Below are positions 12,610-22,886 of a stretch of 29,766 nucleotides of DNA, one piece after another. The notes beneath the pieces are model-generated. The model did no database searches, was not told the DNA's origin, and saw only the letters and a program-made list of their open reading frames with translations. Source of the DNA: Clostridia bacterium (GTDB lineage Bacteria > Bacillota > Clostridia > Christensenellales > Borkfalkiaceae); assembly GCA_017646555.1 (NCBI GenBank), contig JAGCMG010000032.1, positions 1 to 29,766 of the forward strand, in the 5' to 3' direction. The position numbers were made by a program, and so were the translations under genes. How positions within the stretch are numbered: the first letter of the stretch is position 1; each line of letters opens with the position of its first letter.

Positions 12610-15600
12610 ATGGAAGATTTGCGTCAAAACGTAAATTCAACGGAGCCAACAGCCGATAGCCAACAACTTAATATTTTTAGTAAATCTGCTAAAAAAAGAT
12701 TATTAGTTTCTATTCTTGCAATTATCGTTTGTTTTTGCGGGATTGCTTCTGCTACTTTCGCTTATTTTAGAGATTCTGCAAATGTTGCGATAGGTATTAC
12801 TTCTGAAACTTTTAATATTGACTACAACGTTTACGACGTAAATCAACAAACGGATTCTAACGGCAAAGTTACTATTTCCACCACGTACGCTAATTCTTTA
12901 GTTGATAAATCGGGTGTTAACCCAACCGTTACTATTCCTGCTAAAGATACTTTCGTTTTTGAACTTACTGCTACTAACCTTTCTAAAGGTGGCGCGCAAG
13001 GGTTCTTCTACTTAAAAGACGGCAACACTATTTACTACTCGCACCAAATTGAAGTTGAAAAGAACGACGATAAAGGTACTCCGATGAACGTTATCTTTTA
13101 TAACGACTCTAATTCGCCTATTACCTTTGAAATTCGTTGTTCTATGGGTACGGTGCCTTATGAAGCAACTAACTTTTTACACGAAGTAGCGAGTGTTAAA
13201 AATCTTCAAACTGAAAACTCTGCCGTTGACCCGACTTGTGTTGCGGACGGTACGCGCGTTTGTGATTACTTCAATTGTTCTACTAGTCTAGAATATATTT
13301 CTATGCACGCGCACGATTCTACGCCTACCCACACTTTGCGTAAAATGGCTACTTGTACCGAAGATGGTACTTACGCTTACTACACTTGTGGTTGGTGTAA
13401 AAATCCGTTTGAAGATAGAAATTGTACCATTTTAATGAAAACTATCGTCGAGAAAGCACTCGGCCATAAAATGTCTACAACTTACACGGTAAATAATTCA
13501 CAACACTGGTTCGTTTGTGAACGCGATTGTGGTCACACCTGTGCTAATAATCACGGCGGTGGAGATTGTGATTGTCTTGATTCTCCAAGCAAACAAAACC
13601 ACGACCCTATTTACGAACACGACGAAAATCAACACTGGAAAAAGTGTTCGGTTTGTTCGCATAAGTGGGATATTGCTGACCACACTTATTCAACAACTTG
13701 TTCGGGTAATAATACTCACGAATGTACTGATTCTAACTGCCGTCAATCACGCCCTTGTCATAATATGACTTTCACCGGCCTCGTTACCAAAATCTTATGG
13801 TCGGATGCTGAACCTACGGCGATAACTGACCGTTCGACCATTTATCTTTGGGACGCTAACGGAAATCAAGCAAAAGATATAAACGGTAATTTAGTATCGC
13901 CTACAAATACTGGTTCGCTTACTGTTGAATTACTACCAGGTACTTATTATATCGGCATGCACGAATCTTTCGTTAACAAGTATAAATCTCAATGGATTTA
14001 TCAAGACGTTAAATTCGTCGTTAATTCCGACGGTAAGATTTACTGGAAAGGTTACGAAGATTGTGCCGAAAGCGAAAGAAATAACTATTTCTTATCGGCA
14101 ACCTACGGCTCGACAAGCAGTGGTCAAAAAACAACTGACGTTTATAACAAAATTTTATTACCAACTAACATTGCTAATAAAGATAAAGACGCAGGTGTAC
14201 CTAACCGTGGCAACGCTATAACTTACCACACTAACTGGTACATAGGTGGCTCACCTTCAGCAACCGGTTACACCATTTATTCTACAGAAGGGACTAATGA
14301 CGGTACGAAAGCGTTATTATTTTCAAAGGCTGCTCTTGATAGCGTAAAGAGTGGTATTGATTATAACGACACCAGTACGGCGCTCGTTTACTCGTTTACT
14401 TACACGGGTAAGGCTTTTGATACGGCAAAATATTTCCCAGGCTTTTACGCGTTTGGTGAAGGCGCAGGGAAAACTATTCAATTAGTTCAATGGGGCAATA
14501 GATTTACCCTTAAAGACGGTACTAAACAAATAGGTATTTCTAAAGAGCCTATTTGGAGTACTGCTGGTACGCAAACGCGTAATATGAAATTCGTTATCAC
14601 GCACGACGGATTTGCATTATTCGTGCAAAATCCTGACACGGGATACTATGAACTTATAGGCAGTAAGTGGGAATACGGTTTTGATTTATACGACGGGCTT
14701 AAAGCGTTCGGTCTTAACTTTGCTTGCGATACCGCAATCAATGAGAAAGACTGGTATTTTAGCGACTTTAGAATTGAACTTGCAAATTCTATTGAATACC
14801 GTATCGACGGTTTAGGGGCAGGTGTAAACGACGCTTTCTGTTTTGAAAGAAATGACGATAATAATCCAAACGATTTGACGTTGCCAGGCTTCAAGCAAGA
14901 AAACGGCACTAATAAACAAATGCCTGTAAAGGTAACTTTTAGCAATCACGTTTCAAGTAATGGTAAGATTAGCCAATTAGTTGGTAAAACCGTAACTGTT
15001 AGATTAAGACCAGCAGACAGTGATGCTAACGTAGCGTATATCATAAGAAAGGTTTACGTTGACGTTTATGATTCAAACGGTAAACTATTAAAGATTTTTG
15101 AAACCGATTATGAAACATTGCCGTCAGATGGTTTAAGTAAAGAAGGCGATTCTATACTGAACATTGTAACGGGGGAATATACCTTAAATGCAGTATATGT
15201 AATTCGTCCTATAATTCAACGTGTTGACGTAACGGGCTTTTCAGCGGATTTCACGTTAAGTGGTAAGCGCGCGATTGACCCGTCCGACTTTACTGATGCT
15301 GAATATATCAAAATTTTAACCAACAACGGCGTAAATAATATAGAAAGCGTTTTAAAAGACGTTCAATATGTTGACTTTATTGATGGCGAAACGATATATA
15401 TACGTTCCGCTGGCATTACGCGTGAAGCAACTATTAAAAACGGCAAAATTAGCATTAGTAAGCTTTACGAAGGAGAGTACGAGATAATTGCAAACGGTTA
15501 TCACGCTTTCTTTACGGTAGAAAAGACGAATAGCGGTTATACTGCAAAATCAACCCCTAACACCATAGGTTTAGGTAGGGGCTGTGAATTTAATTTTGCA

Positions 15601-18600
15601 AATGGTACTTTAACGGCCACAATGATGTTACAAAAAGACCTTATTGATAGGTATGCTACTAAGAATGATGCGTCAGTTGAGGCTAATTTATTAAACTACG
15701 GTTTACTTTTCATTGATATAGGTGATGCATATCCACATTATGACCCAAATACTAACGAAATGACTTGGGGCCCAGCGAATACGGACAAAAACTATAAATT
15801 AAATGATGGTGCGTATACATATTTAAAATACGGTGAAGAAGATATCGTATATTTTGAAACAAAAGTATTCTCTCCATTAACGCAAGATGGAATAAATAAA
15901 ACGTGGTTTGAAGAACAATTAAAATATTACAATCAATTAACAGGGGAAAATAGGCTTGACCTTGGTGGTTTCGTAGTAAGCGTAGTGGAAGACGATATTC
16001 GTGAGAGAAAACAAGGCTTTGGTACGCATTTATACTATACGGAAAGTGGGTTTGTATTCAATTTCCGTATGCAAGCCCCTAACTGGAAGGCTTTGCAATT
16101 AACCGACAAGCAAGTTTCTAAATTTAGTGATGCAAGTAAAGGCTTAACGCTTGCAGTAGCCATTGATAAAGTTCAAAACAAGATTTACGCACTTTTAGAT
16201 GATGGTGACGGTAATCTTGTTAAAGTTTTTGAACAAAACGGTGGTGTTGACGGCAATATTTATACTTATAAGAGCATAAATGAAATGTTCTCTAACTTCC
16301 CTAAAGACTCCTTGCAAGGAATAATGCTTTCGAGCGAACTTCCTGAAATCGTACTCAAGTCAACTATTGTTGAAAACGTAACGACTAAAGGGGCAACAAC
16401 CTTTGGTGCTGGCGTAACGACTGGTATGCTTGACGGCAACGGTTATGAAATTATAAGCAAAGAATTTTTAGGCGAATTAAAGATTAGATTTAGGCATAAA
16501 GGGCCTTACACCATAAGTGGTTTATACATTAATGGTAGCGAAAACTTAGCAAGTAAAATTGATTCAACGGGCTATTACGTAGACGAGTGTTTTACGGATA
16601 GAACGATGGATTTGCGTATTGAATTTAACCAAATAGCATCTAGTGATGGTAAGGTCGTTCCAGTTTTAATATCAAATATAGCAGGTGGTTATATTTGGAA
16701 AACTGACGAAAGTATGGACGGCAAAGTCGTATCGGTAATAGACGGTAACGGTAAAAAGATATCATCTTCGGTAATAGACGGTAAGTCGGCGCTTGTAAAT
16801 ATGGTTTACAAGGATGATACGGGTTATTATACTGGTGACGGCACGTACAAACTCCACGTTGACGGTTATTATGACGTACCGTTTACTTTAGATGTAATAA
16901 AGACTTCTCAAAGTTTCGACACATACGATTTTTATGATACTCCCGTTAGATTTGAACGTATACTATTTATAGATAACAAAACCGGTGAAGAACCATACGG
17001 TGGCGCTGGCGAAAAACAAGGTATAAACGTTAGAACAATGGCACTTGGTAAAAACTCAAGTGGCTATACCTTTACGTCGCGAAATAATAATAGTATACCT
17101 TCTGAAAATCATGATAATGGTGAATATTTAATAACCCCTAATACAGTTGATATTGACGACAGTATGTATATTTCATTCAACGGTAGTTTCGTTGTGGAAC
17201 CGGGCAAATCAGCATACTATCCTGAATTTAACTTTACTTATTTAAACGGTGTAAATTATTGGGGACAGTTTAGAGTATATAACGACGGTGGTAGTGACGG
17301 CTTAAACTTTGGTATAAGAGATGAAAACGGCATTCACCCGATTGTTAAAAACATTACGACCAAAACGACGGTTAACTTTACTGCGTTGTTTGAAGTCGGT
17401 TTAAGAACGGTTAGATTATGGTTATTTAGTCAAGACTCACCTGAACTTTTTAGTTCTATTAGTTTTGACATTAATTCAAACGTAATACTTAACGGTATAC
17501 AATTCTATTCAAGATATTCTCAAGGTGGCGCTGGGGAATGGTCTATAACCAACTTTAGAATTAATAGTGGCGCACAGTTCTTTACTGAAGCGGAAGATAG
17601 TTCTAAAGACGTGGTTGTAGAATTTGGTGAAAACCCAACGCAACTTTATAAAAACCAAACTATAACTATTTACCCTAAATATAAAGGTGTAACAGTAACG
17701 GGTATTTTAGTTGATAATAATCCTAATAAAGCGGTTTCGTTTAAGACTGACCCAATAACGGGCATAGTAACGGCGGAAATTTTCTGTGAAGGTTACGTTA
17801 CTAATGTAGGCGTAGTTAATAGACACACTATAAAAGTAACCACCACTTCTACCCAAACGGTAGATTTAAACGCAAAAGTTACGGGCAGAATATTAAACGA
17901 CCATAAAGTTTACGGATATTACGACTTTATAGCAACGAGTAAAGTTGGTAAAAATAATAGTGGTGAACCTGCTACGGCTGCTACGTCTATATTGGTACAA
18001 CTTACAAACGTAAACGATACAAATAAAACGTATTCTGCTAATCTTGGCACTGATGATAAAGTAACTATACCTGGCGTTCCGGTTGGTACTTATAAAGTGG
18101 AAATAATTTATAAGGCCACTAGTGGACAAAAAGATACCAGAAAAGACTGGATGCCAACTATCATAGAAGTTACAGGTGAAGAAATTGGTGGCGATGATAT
18201 AAAGCATATCGTATTAGGCTATGCAGTATTTGATACTTGGTATAAAGATGTAAACAAGGCTCTTGGTGCTAATGGCAAACAATATGAAAGAGCTGACGTG
18301 TATGGCGTAAATAACGACGGGACAATATTATTTCACCATAGTATGGATGATTTATATTTTGAAACCGATGCCACACCGTTTAATAACGTTATATATGCGG
18401 AAATGAATATTTACAATCCGTATTATACTAACCCTAACAACGTTTACTTTAAAGCAGGCGTAACGTCCACCACACTTGGTAAGGAAGGGTTTAATAGAAA
18501 CGAAAGGGGCAACTTTGCGGGTGAATCTGGTGGCACGTGGTTCCAAATAACGGATGGCCTAAATGATGCTTATTTAGGGTTTGGCGGTGTATATGACTAC

Positions 18601-21600
18601 GGTAAATGGCGTTTAAGATTTAGTAACCAGGCTTGGAACCAAGGCGCACCACTTAATGAACAACAATTAGCAAAATTCTCATCAGAAAGTGGGCTTAAAA
18701 TAGCCGTAGGTATAGTTGGTAAAACCGTGTATACCTTTGTTGACGATGGAACGGGCAAAATGATGCCGTACCTTGCGCCAACGACTTTTGGTGCGCAAAA
18801 TAACCTTCGTGTAAGAGGTGTTGCTACTAACGTTAGAGATATGACTACTCTGCAAGAAGATATAAATGAAAATAATGCAGACATGCGTGACTTGACACAA
18901 GTTTGGGATAAGATTACGGGCTTAAAAGTATCAGACGGGTTTGACCCTGCTGATATTGTGCCACTTGACCTAAAAGTTACTGCTCAAGACTCTGCTGGTA
19001 GCAATACTAATAACGGCAAAACTATCGTAGGAGCAACGGTTTCTGGTGGTAGCGTAATCGTAACTGGTAAATACGGTGATAAAATAAGAGTAACCTTTAA
19101 TGCTGAAAACGGGTATTTCTTAAGTGCATTAAATATCGGTGGTAAAACTTTAACGGGAGATGAATTAAGCACAGCACGTGAAAACGGGTATTTTGACCGT
19201 ACCGATATTTCAACGAGTAAGGAAACGGCTTACGCAGTTACTGCAACCTTTGCTAAACGTGGTATAATATATATAAGAGATGGTAATGCCACATTTAACA
19301 AATCTACGCCTGTAATTTTTGCAGACGGAGTTAGTGGTACAACTAAAGCGACTGTTACGTCGGATGCTAAAGGTGATACAATTACTCTACCGTCATTAGG
19401 GCAAGGCCAATACGTAGTAAAAATTGATGGCTATATTTCACAAACCATCCATATAGATGCAAGTGGTATTCCCGATAAGTATATAATTAAGTTCCCAAAA
19501 GTTACTGATAATGATGCAATCGGTTATTTTGATGAATTTAATGAACAAACAACGAATGGTTATGTGACTACTGCTGGTAGTAAATACGGTAATAAATTTT
19601 ATAAAACTTCGGCCGGTGAGGCGCATTACGGCGGTGCAGGCTATCATAGCGATACTGGTATGCAAATGATTACCGGACGTACAGGTAAACTTATCGTCAT
19701 TAATTTCACTTACAGAGCCTATATTCCTCAAGGTGGTTCACGTTTCTATCCACTGATAGTTTATAAAATTAAAAATTCAGCGGGTAATACGCATTATCAC
19801 CATGTACAATTCTGTCATTATGATTCTGCCAACCTATTAAAAGATGCCATTACTTATGAGAACGCTGGTTACAACTTTCCTACTCATGGTAATACTTATG
19901 AACACGAATATAATATAGACACTACTGTAATAATAAGTGCAGACCACAAGACAATAACTTATTATTTAAACGGCTACGCTATTAATTATACTGCAAAAGA
20001 TAGACCGATTCGGATTGAAATGACGCAAACAATCACTACGGATAGATGTAATGGTGGTGGTAAAACCTTTGAAGTATTAGGGTTTAGACCTGGATATCAA
20101 GGTGAAGGTGGTCGATGGTGTTTTGATAACTTCGTTATGCGCTGGGTTGACCCAAGTAGAATCAACACCGTATACGTAGCACCAGGCTTTGGTGCGGAAA
20201 TCCCTTCAGTATTTAATGATAAAGACGGGCATTCCACCCCAAGACACATTACTTACCCTAATGGAGATAGGTGGGGTTTATCAAGGTACGACAGCGCTCC
20301 AGATAACGGTTTTTATACCGTAGCGGGTAATCCTGATGATAAGTATAAAACGAACGTTGATATTAACCCTAACACAGGTAGCGTACGCGCAGGGGATGGC
20401 GCTCTTTGGGGTAGATACTGTTTCGTTTCAACCGCTACTAAAAGTGGTAGTGAGAACACTAATGCGGAACTTTTATTCGTCGTTGTAAAAGACGTAAATT
20501 CAAGGGACCCTAATTACTATTATCAAAATGCGACAAACTTATCTAACGCTAACGGAGCGGACGTAAACCACGGCGTAGTATTATTAGATGACGTTAACAA
20601 AACGACCTCTGATGACATGTTTTATGAACAGAGCGTTCGTTCGTTTGAAGGCGGTATATCAACCTTTGCGCATCAAAAAGATGAGTTAGTTCTTTTTGCC
20701 GGTGATGCCTTTATGGATAATAGAGGGTACTTTAAGGATTTTTACGATAATTCCGCAAAACGCTTTGGCGGTAAAAACGCATATTTAGCGGGCATAGCAG
20801 GTTCACAAGCGTCACATTGGAAAATGTGGTCGTATAAACTTATTTATCCGTTTAATCCTAAAGCGGTAGTATTTAATATCGGTACTCACGATATTTTCGA
20901 CGCTGGTAAAAGTGCTGATGTAGTTACGGCACGCTTAAAAGATTTATTCGGCTCAATACACGTTAATGTACCTAATACTCAAGTTTACTGGTACACTATT
21001 ACTGCAAGAATAGGTCAAGATGCTGGAAAGGTAACCGCAGTTAATACGGAAATGCTAAAGTGGGCGGCAGATAAGCCTTGGTTTACCGTTATGGATTTAT
21101 ACGGCGCGCTTTCTAACGCAGATGGCTCTCCTAATAAGTCTTGTTATAGGGCTAAAACGGCTGGGGCACTTGATAAGAATGATAATACCAGTGAGCACGG
21201 CACTATTGATAGTACGTACTTAAGTGCTAAAGGGTATGATATCATGTACGATTTATTAGTAAACGCCGGCTTAAGTGTTACTGAAAATAACGCTCAATCA
21301 GATTATTACACTGGCTCTAAACCTAATACACTTGCCGGTGGTAACTATTATTCGCCACAAAACTTTAGTTATGTGCATAATAAGGAAACCGGCGGTACTA
21401 TTGACAATATAAATCTAAATGAGAATTATAATACTTGGGGCAAAAAGGCTTTAATCGGTGGGGCTGAAGGTAAATTCTTATTCGTAACGGAGTTCAAGTT
21501 TGTATCAAAGGTTGACAGGGCACATATTAATTTCTCGTTCGGTGACCAACTAGCGCAACGTTTTATGTTATTTGATAACAATAGCGATGGCAAATTCCAT

Positions 21601-22737
21601 TACGCTTCTGAAGTCGGTTTAAATACTGCAAATAAAATTGATTATTACAATAGTAGTGATTATTGGCAATATTCCGCTAATGGCACTGTAAAAGTAGCAG
21701 TTTTATTTGATGGTATTAACGCGTATATGTTTGGCGTTGGGGCAGATGGCAACTTTAAGTTACAATCAATTATAACTAATATTACGTATACTGACAACGA
21801 ACACTCTTATCTTGAACACGAGATTGATGATAAGTTCTACGTAGGAAGTGAAAAGTGTGAAGTATATTATCAAAACACTCAACTTGTTAAAACTGACGCG
21901 GGGATTAATAAGTTTATTAACACCTTAACTTATTCTGACGATAAAGCCGTAATGCAATATCTAACGAACAATAACAACTCGTTCGTCGGCGTTGCTAATG
22001 AAGCCAATAGGTCTATGTTAAAAGAAGATGCTAGCGTAGGCGTCTACTCAGAGTTAGGATATAAACGTCATCGTGGCACGGTGTTCTTTGATATTCCAAA
22101 AGTAAGGGCGCGTGGCAAAGATATTAAGAGTTTATTCGTAATCAATAGTACTGATAGCGCATTTACGTTATCCGACGTAGGACATACGTCTACCCGTGAC
22201 CACGTGTTAGTGTATAACGGCTCTAAAATGATACAGGGTGACTTCGTCTTAACGTTTGATTTTAGTCGTAAATCGCAGGGGTTAGAAGAACTTGAAAACG
22301 GGTTTATCTCGATTAACGTTTCTCCGTTCGGTTCGACCAGAGCTTGGCGTGACGCGCACTTGTTCTATCAAAAAAATCAAGGTGATGTTGGTAGTGATAC
22401 CCCTTACGATACGTTTAACTTTAACACGGCGTCAAATAATAGGCAACAGGTTGTAAACCACTCGTACGGCGCGCCTAATTATATGGCATTTGACCCTAAT
22501 ATTACGGAATTAAAAGCGTATATCGTTAAGACTGAACGCACTGTATATCTTGCGTACTCGCTTGAATACAACGGTAGAACGTTTGTTTATAGCGTTTCGT
22601 ATAATTACGTGCCGGATATTATGAGAAAATCAACAGTTTGGCTTGCCGTTGAAAATATTACGGTTGAGTTATCTAACTTTAAGATGTCGCAAAACCCTAA
22701 CGACGTTCAAAAGGTGATTGACTTTGTTAACATTTAA
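12610..22737 (+). CDS. Giant secreted multidomain surface protein with SipW-type signal (about 3375 residues)
   Basis: Translation from the ATG at 12610, behind AAGGGGG at 12597, gives about 3375 residues. An in-frame TTG at 12496 is rejected because it lies within structured element II. A 29-residue cytoplasmic lead precedes a hydrophobic segment (30-48) and a SipW-type site, ATFAYFRD. Next come a TasA-like beta region (about 52-200) and an 18-Cys, His-rich segment (210-383). Several probable lectin/ConA-like beta sandwiches follow (roughly 590-730, 1060-1215, 1515-1655, 1910-2055, 2345-2517, 2945-3085, 3180-3365), alternating with Ig- or carboxypeptidase-regulatory-like segments such as IPGVPVGTYKVEI. 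An SGNH-hydrolase-like domain lies at about 2690-2895 but lacks the catalytic Ser and His. There is no LPXTG, S-layer domain or C-terminal membrane helix. It is probably an adhesin or matrix scaffold; the exact function is unknown. Confidence 0.8.
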   Translation: MEDLRQNVNSTEPTADSQQLNIFSKSAKKRLLVSILAIIVCFCGIASATFAYFRDSANVAIGITSETFNIDYNVYDVNQQTDSNGKVTISTTYANSLVDKSGVNPTVTIPAKDTFVFELTATNLSKGGAQGFFYLKDGNTIYYSHQIEVEKNDDKGTPMNVIFYNDSNSPITFEIRCSMGTVPYEATNFLHEVASVKNLQTENSAVDPTCVADGTRVCDYFNCSTSLEYISMHAHDSTPTHTLRKMATCTEDGTYAYYTCGWCKNPFEDRNCTILMKTIVEKALGHKMSTTYTVNNSQHWFVCERDCGHTCANNHGGGDCDCLDSPSKQNHDPIYEHDENQHWKKCSVCSHKWDIADHTYSTTCSGNNTHECTDSNCRQSRPCHNMTFTGLVTKILWSDAEPTAITDRSTIYLWDANGNQAKDINGNLVSPTNTGSLTVELLPGTYYIGMHESFVNKYKSQWIYQDVKFVVNSDGKIYWKGYEDCAESERNNYFLSATYGSTSSGQKTTDVYNKILLPTNIANKDKDAGVPNRGNAITYHTNWYIGGSPSATGYTIYSTEGTNDGTKALLFSKAALDSVKSGIDYNDTSTALVYSFTYTGKAFDTAKYFPGFYAFGEGAGKTIQLVQWGNRFTLKDGTKQIGISKEPIWSTAGTQTRNMKFVITHDGFALFVQNPDTGYYELIGSKWEYGFDLYDGLKAFGLNFACDTAINEKDWYFSDFRIELANSIEYRIDGLGAGVNDAFCFERNDDNNPNDLTLPGFKQENGTNKQMPVKVTFSNHVSSNGKISQLVGKTVTVRLRPADSDANVAYIIRKVYVDVYDSNGKLLKIFETDYETLPSDGLSKEGDSILNIVTGEYTLNAVYVIRPIIQRVDVTGFSADFTLSGKRAIDPSDFTDAEYIKILTNNGVNNIESVLKDVQYVDFIDGETIYIRSAGITREATIKNGKISISKLYEGEYEIIANGYHAFFTVEKTNSGYTAKSTPNTIGLGRGCEFNFANGTLTATMMLQKDLIDRYATKNDASVEANLLNYGLLFIDIGDAYPHYDPNTNEMTWGPANTDKNYKLNDGAYTYLKYGEEDIVYFETKVFSPLTQDGINKTWFEEQLKYYNQLTGENRLDLGGFVVSVVEDDIRERKQGFGTHLYYTESGFVFNFRMQAPNWKALQLTDKQVSKFSDASKGLTLAVAIDKVQNKIYALLDDGDGNLVKVFEQNGGVDGNIYTYKSINEMFSNFPKDSLQGIMLSSELPEIVLKSTIVENVTTKGATTFGAGVTTGMLDGNGYEIISKEFLGELKIRFRHKGPYTISGLYINGSENLASKIDSTGYYVDECFTDRTMDLRIEFNQIASSDGKVVPVLISNIAGGYIWKTDESMDGKVVSVIDGNGKKISSSVIDGKSALVNMVYKDDTGYYTGDGTYKLHVDGYYDVPFTLDVIKTSQSFDTYDFYDTPVRFERILFIDNKTGEEPYGGAGEKQGINVRTMALGKNSSGYTFTSRNNNSIPSENHDNGEYLITPNTVDIDDSMYISFNGSFVVEPGKSAYYPEFNFTYLNGVNYWGQFRVYNDGGSDGLNFGIRDENGIHPIVKNITTKTTVNFTALFEVGLRTVRLWLFSQDSPELFSSISFDINSNVILNGIQFYSRYSQGGAGEWSITNFRINSGAQFFTEAEDSSKDVVVEFGENPTQLYKNQTITIYPKYKGVTVTGILVDNNPNKAVSFKTDPITGIVTAEIFCEGYVTNVGVVNRHTIKVTTTSTQTVDLNAKVTGRILNDHKVYGYYDFIATSKVGKNNSGEPATAATSILVQLTNVNDTNKTYSANLGTDDKVTIPGVPVGTYKVEIIYKATSGQKDTRKDWMPTIIEVTGEEIGGDDIKHIVLGYAVFDTWYKDVNKALGANGKQYERADVYGVNNDGTILFHHSMDDLYFETDATPFNNVIYAEMNIYNPYYTNPNNVYFKAGVTSTTLGKEGFNRNERGNFAGESGGTWFQITDGLNDAYLGFGGVYDYGKWRLRFSNQAWNQGAPLNEQQLAKFSSESGLKIAVGIVGKTVYTFVDDGTGKMMPYLAPTTFGAQNNLRVRGVATNVRDMTTLQEDINENNADMRDLTQVWDKITGLKVSDGFDPADIVPLDLKVTAQDSAGSNTNNGKTIVGATVSGGSVIVTGKYGDKIRVTFNAENGYFLSALNIGGKTLTGDELSTARENGYFDRTDISTSKETAYAVTATFAKRGIIYIRDGNATFNKSTPVIFADGVSGTTKATVTSDAKGDTITLPSLGQGQYVVKIDGYISQTIHIDASGIPDKYIIKFPKVTDNDAIGYFDEFNEQTTNGYVTTAGSKYGNKFYKTSAGEAHYGGAGYHSDTGMQMITGRTGKLIVINFTYRAYIPQGGSRFYPLIVYKIKNSAGNTHYHHVQFCHYDSANLLKDAITYENAGYNFPTHGNTYEHEYNIDTTVIISADHKTITYYLNGYAINYTAKDRPIRIEMTQTITTDRCNGGGKTFEVLGFRPGYQGEGGRWCFDNFVMRWVDPSRINTVYVAPGFGAEIPSVFNDKDGHSTPRHITYPNGDRWGLSRYDSAPDNGFYTVAGNPDDKYKTNVDINPNTGSVRAGDGALWGRYCFVSTATKSGSENTNAELLFVVVKDVNSRDPNYYYQNATNLSNANGADVNHGVVLLDDVNKTTSDDMFYEQSVRSFEGGISTFAHQKDELVLFAGDAFMDNRGYFKDFYDNSAKRFGGKNAYLAGIAGSQASHWKMWSYKLIYPFNPKAVVFNIGTHDIFDAGKSADVVTARLKDLFGSIHVNVPNTQVYWYTITARIGQDAGKVTAVNTEMLKWAADKPWFTVMDLYGALSNADGSPNKSCYRAKTAGALDKNDNTSEHGTIDSTYLSAKGYDIMYDLLVNAGLSVTENNAQSDYYTGSKPNTLAGGNYYSPQNFSYVHNKETGGTIDNINLNENYNTWGKKALIGGAEGKFLFVTEFKFVSKVDRAHINFSFGDQLAQRFMLFDNNSDGKFHYASEVGLNTANKIDYYNSSDYWQYSANGTVKVAVLFDGINAYMFGVGADGNFKLQSIITNITYTDNEHSYLEHEIDDKFYVGSEKCEVYYQNTQLVKTDAGINKFINTLTYSDDKAVMQYLTNNNNSFVGVANEANRSMLKEDASVGVYSELGYKRHRGTVFFDIPKVRARGKDIKSLFVINSTDSAFTLSDVGHTSTRDHVLVYNGSKMIQGDFVLTFDFSRKSQGLEELENGFISINVSPFGSTRAWRDAHLFYQKNQGDVGSDTPYDTFNFNTASNNRQQVVNHSYGAPNYMAFDPNITELKAYIVKTERTVYLAYSLEYNGRTFVYSVSYNYVPDIMRKSTVWLAVENITVELSNFKMSQNPNDVQKVIDFVNI

Positions 22738-22762
22738 TCGTTAACTAAACAAATTATAACTT

Positions 22763-22794
22763 AAAAGCCTTTTCAATTAAGAAAAGGCTTTTTT
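22763..22794 (+). terminator. Rho-independent terminator after the giant gene
   Basis: AAAAGCCTTTTC (22763-22774) pairs perfectly with GAAAAGGCTTTT (22781-22792) around AATTAA and continues in a T-run. It ends the export/matrix locus. Confidence 0.92.
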
Positions 22795-22828
22795 GTTTGG
22801 CTTTATCATTTATTTTGCTCTTAAACAC

Positions 22829-22858
22829 TTGAAATTTTTGCCGTTTTTATGGTAAAAT
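22829..22858 (+). promoter_or_regulatory. Promoter of tyrS
   Basis: TTGAAA (22829-22834) and TAAAAT (22853-22858) are 18 bases apart, placing the transcription start near 22865. This leaves about 22 bases before the start codon, too short for a T-box. Confidence 0.72.
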
Positions 22859-22886
22859 ATTCCTATATCATTTAAGAAGGTTTACT

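Noticed and set aside
22796..22886. T-box leader before tyrS
   Set aside because: Only about 90 bases separate the terminator and the gene, a promoter lies in the middle, and no AGGGTGG-type T-box sequence is present.
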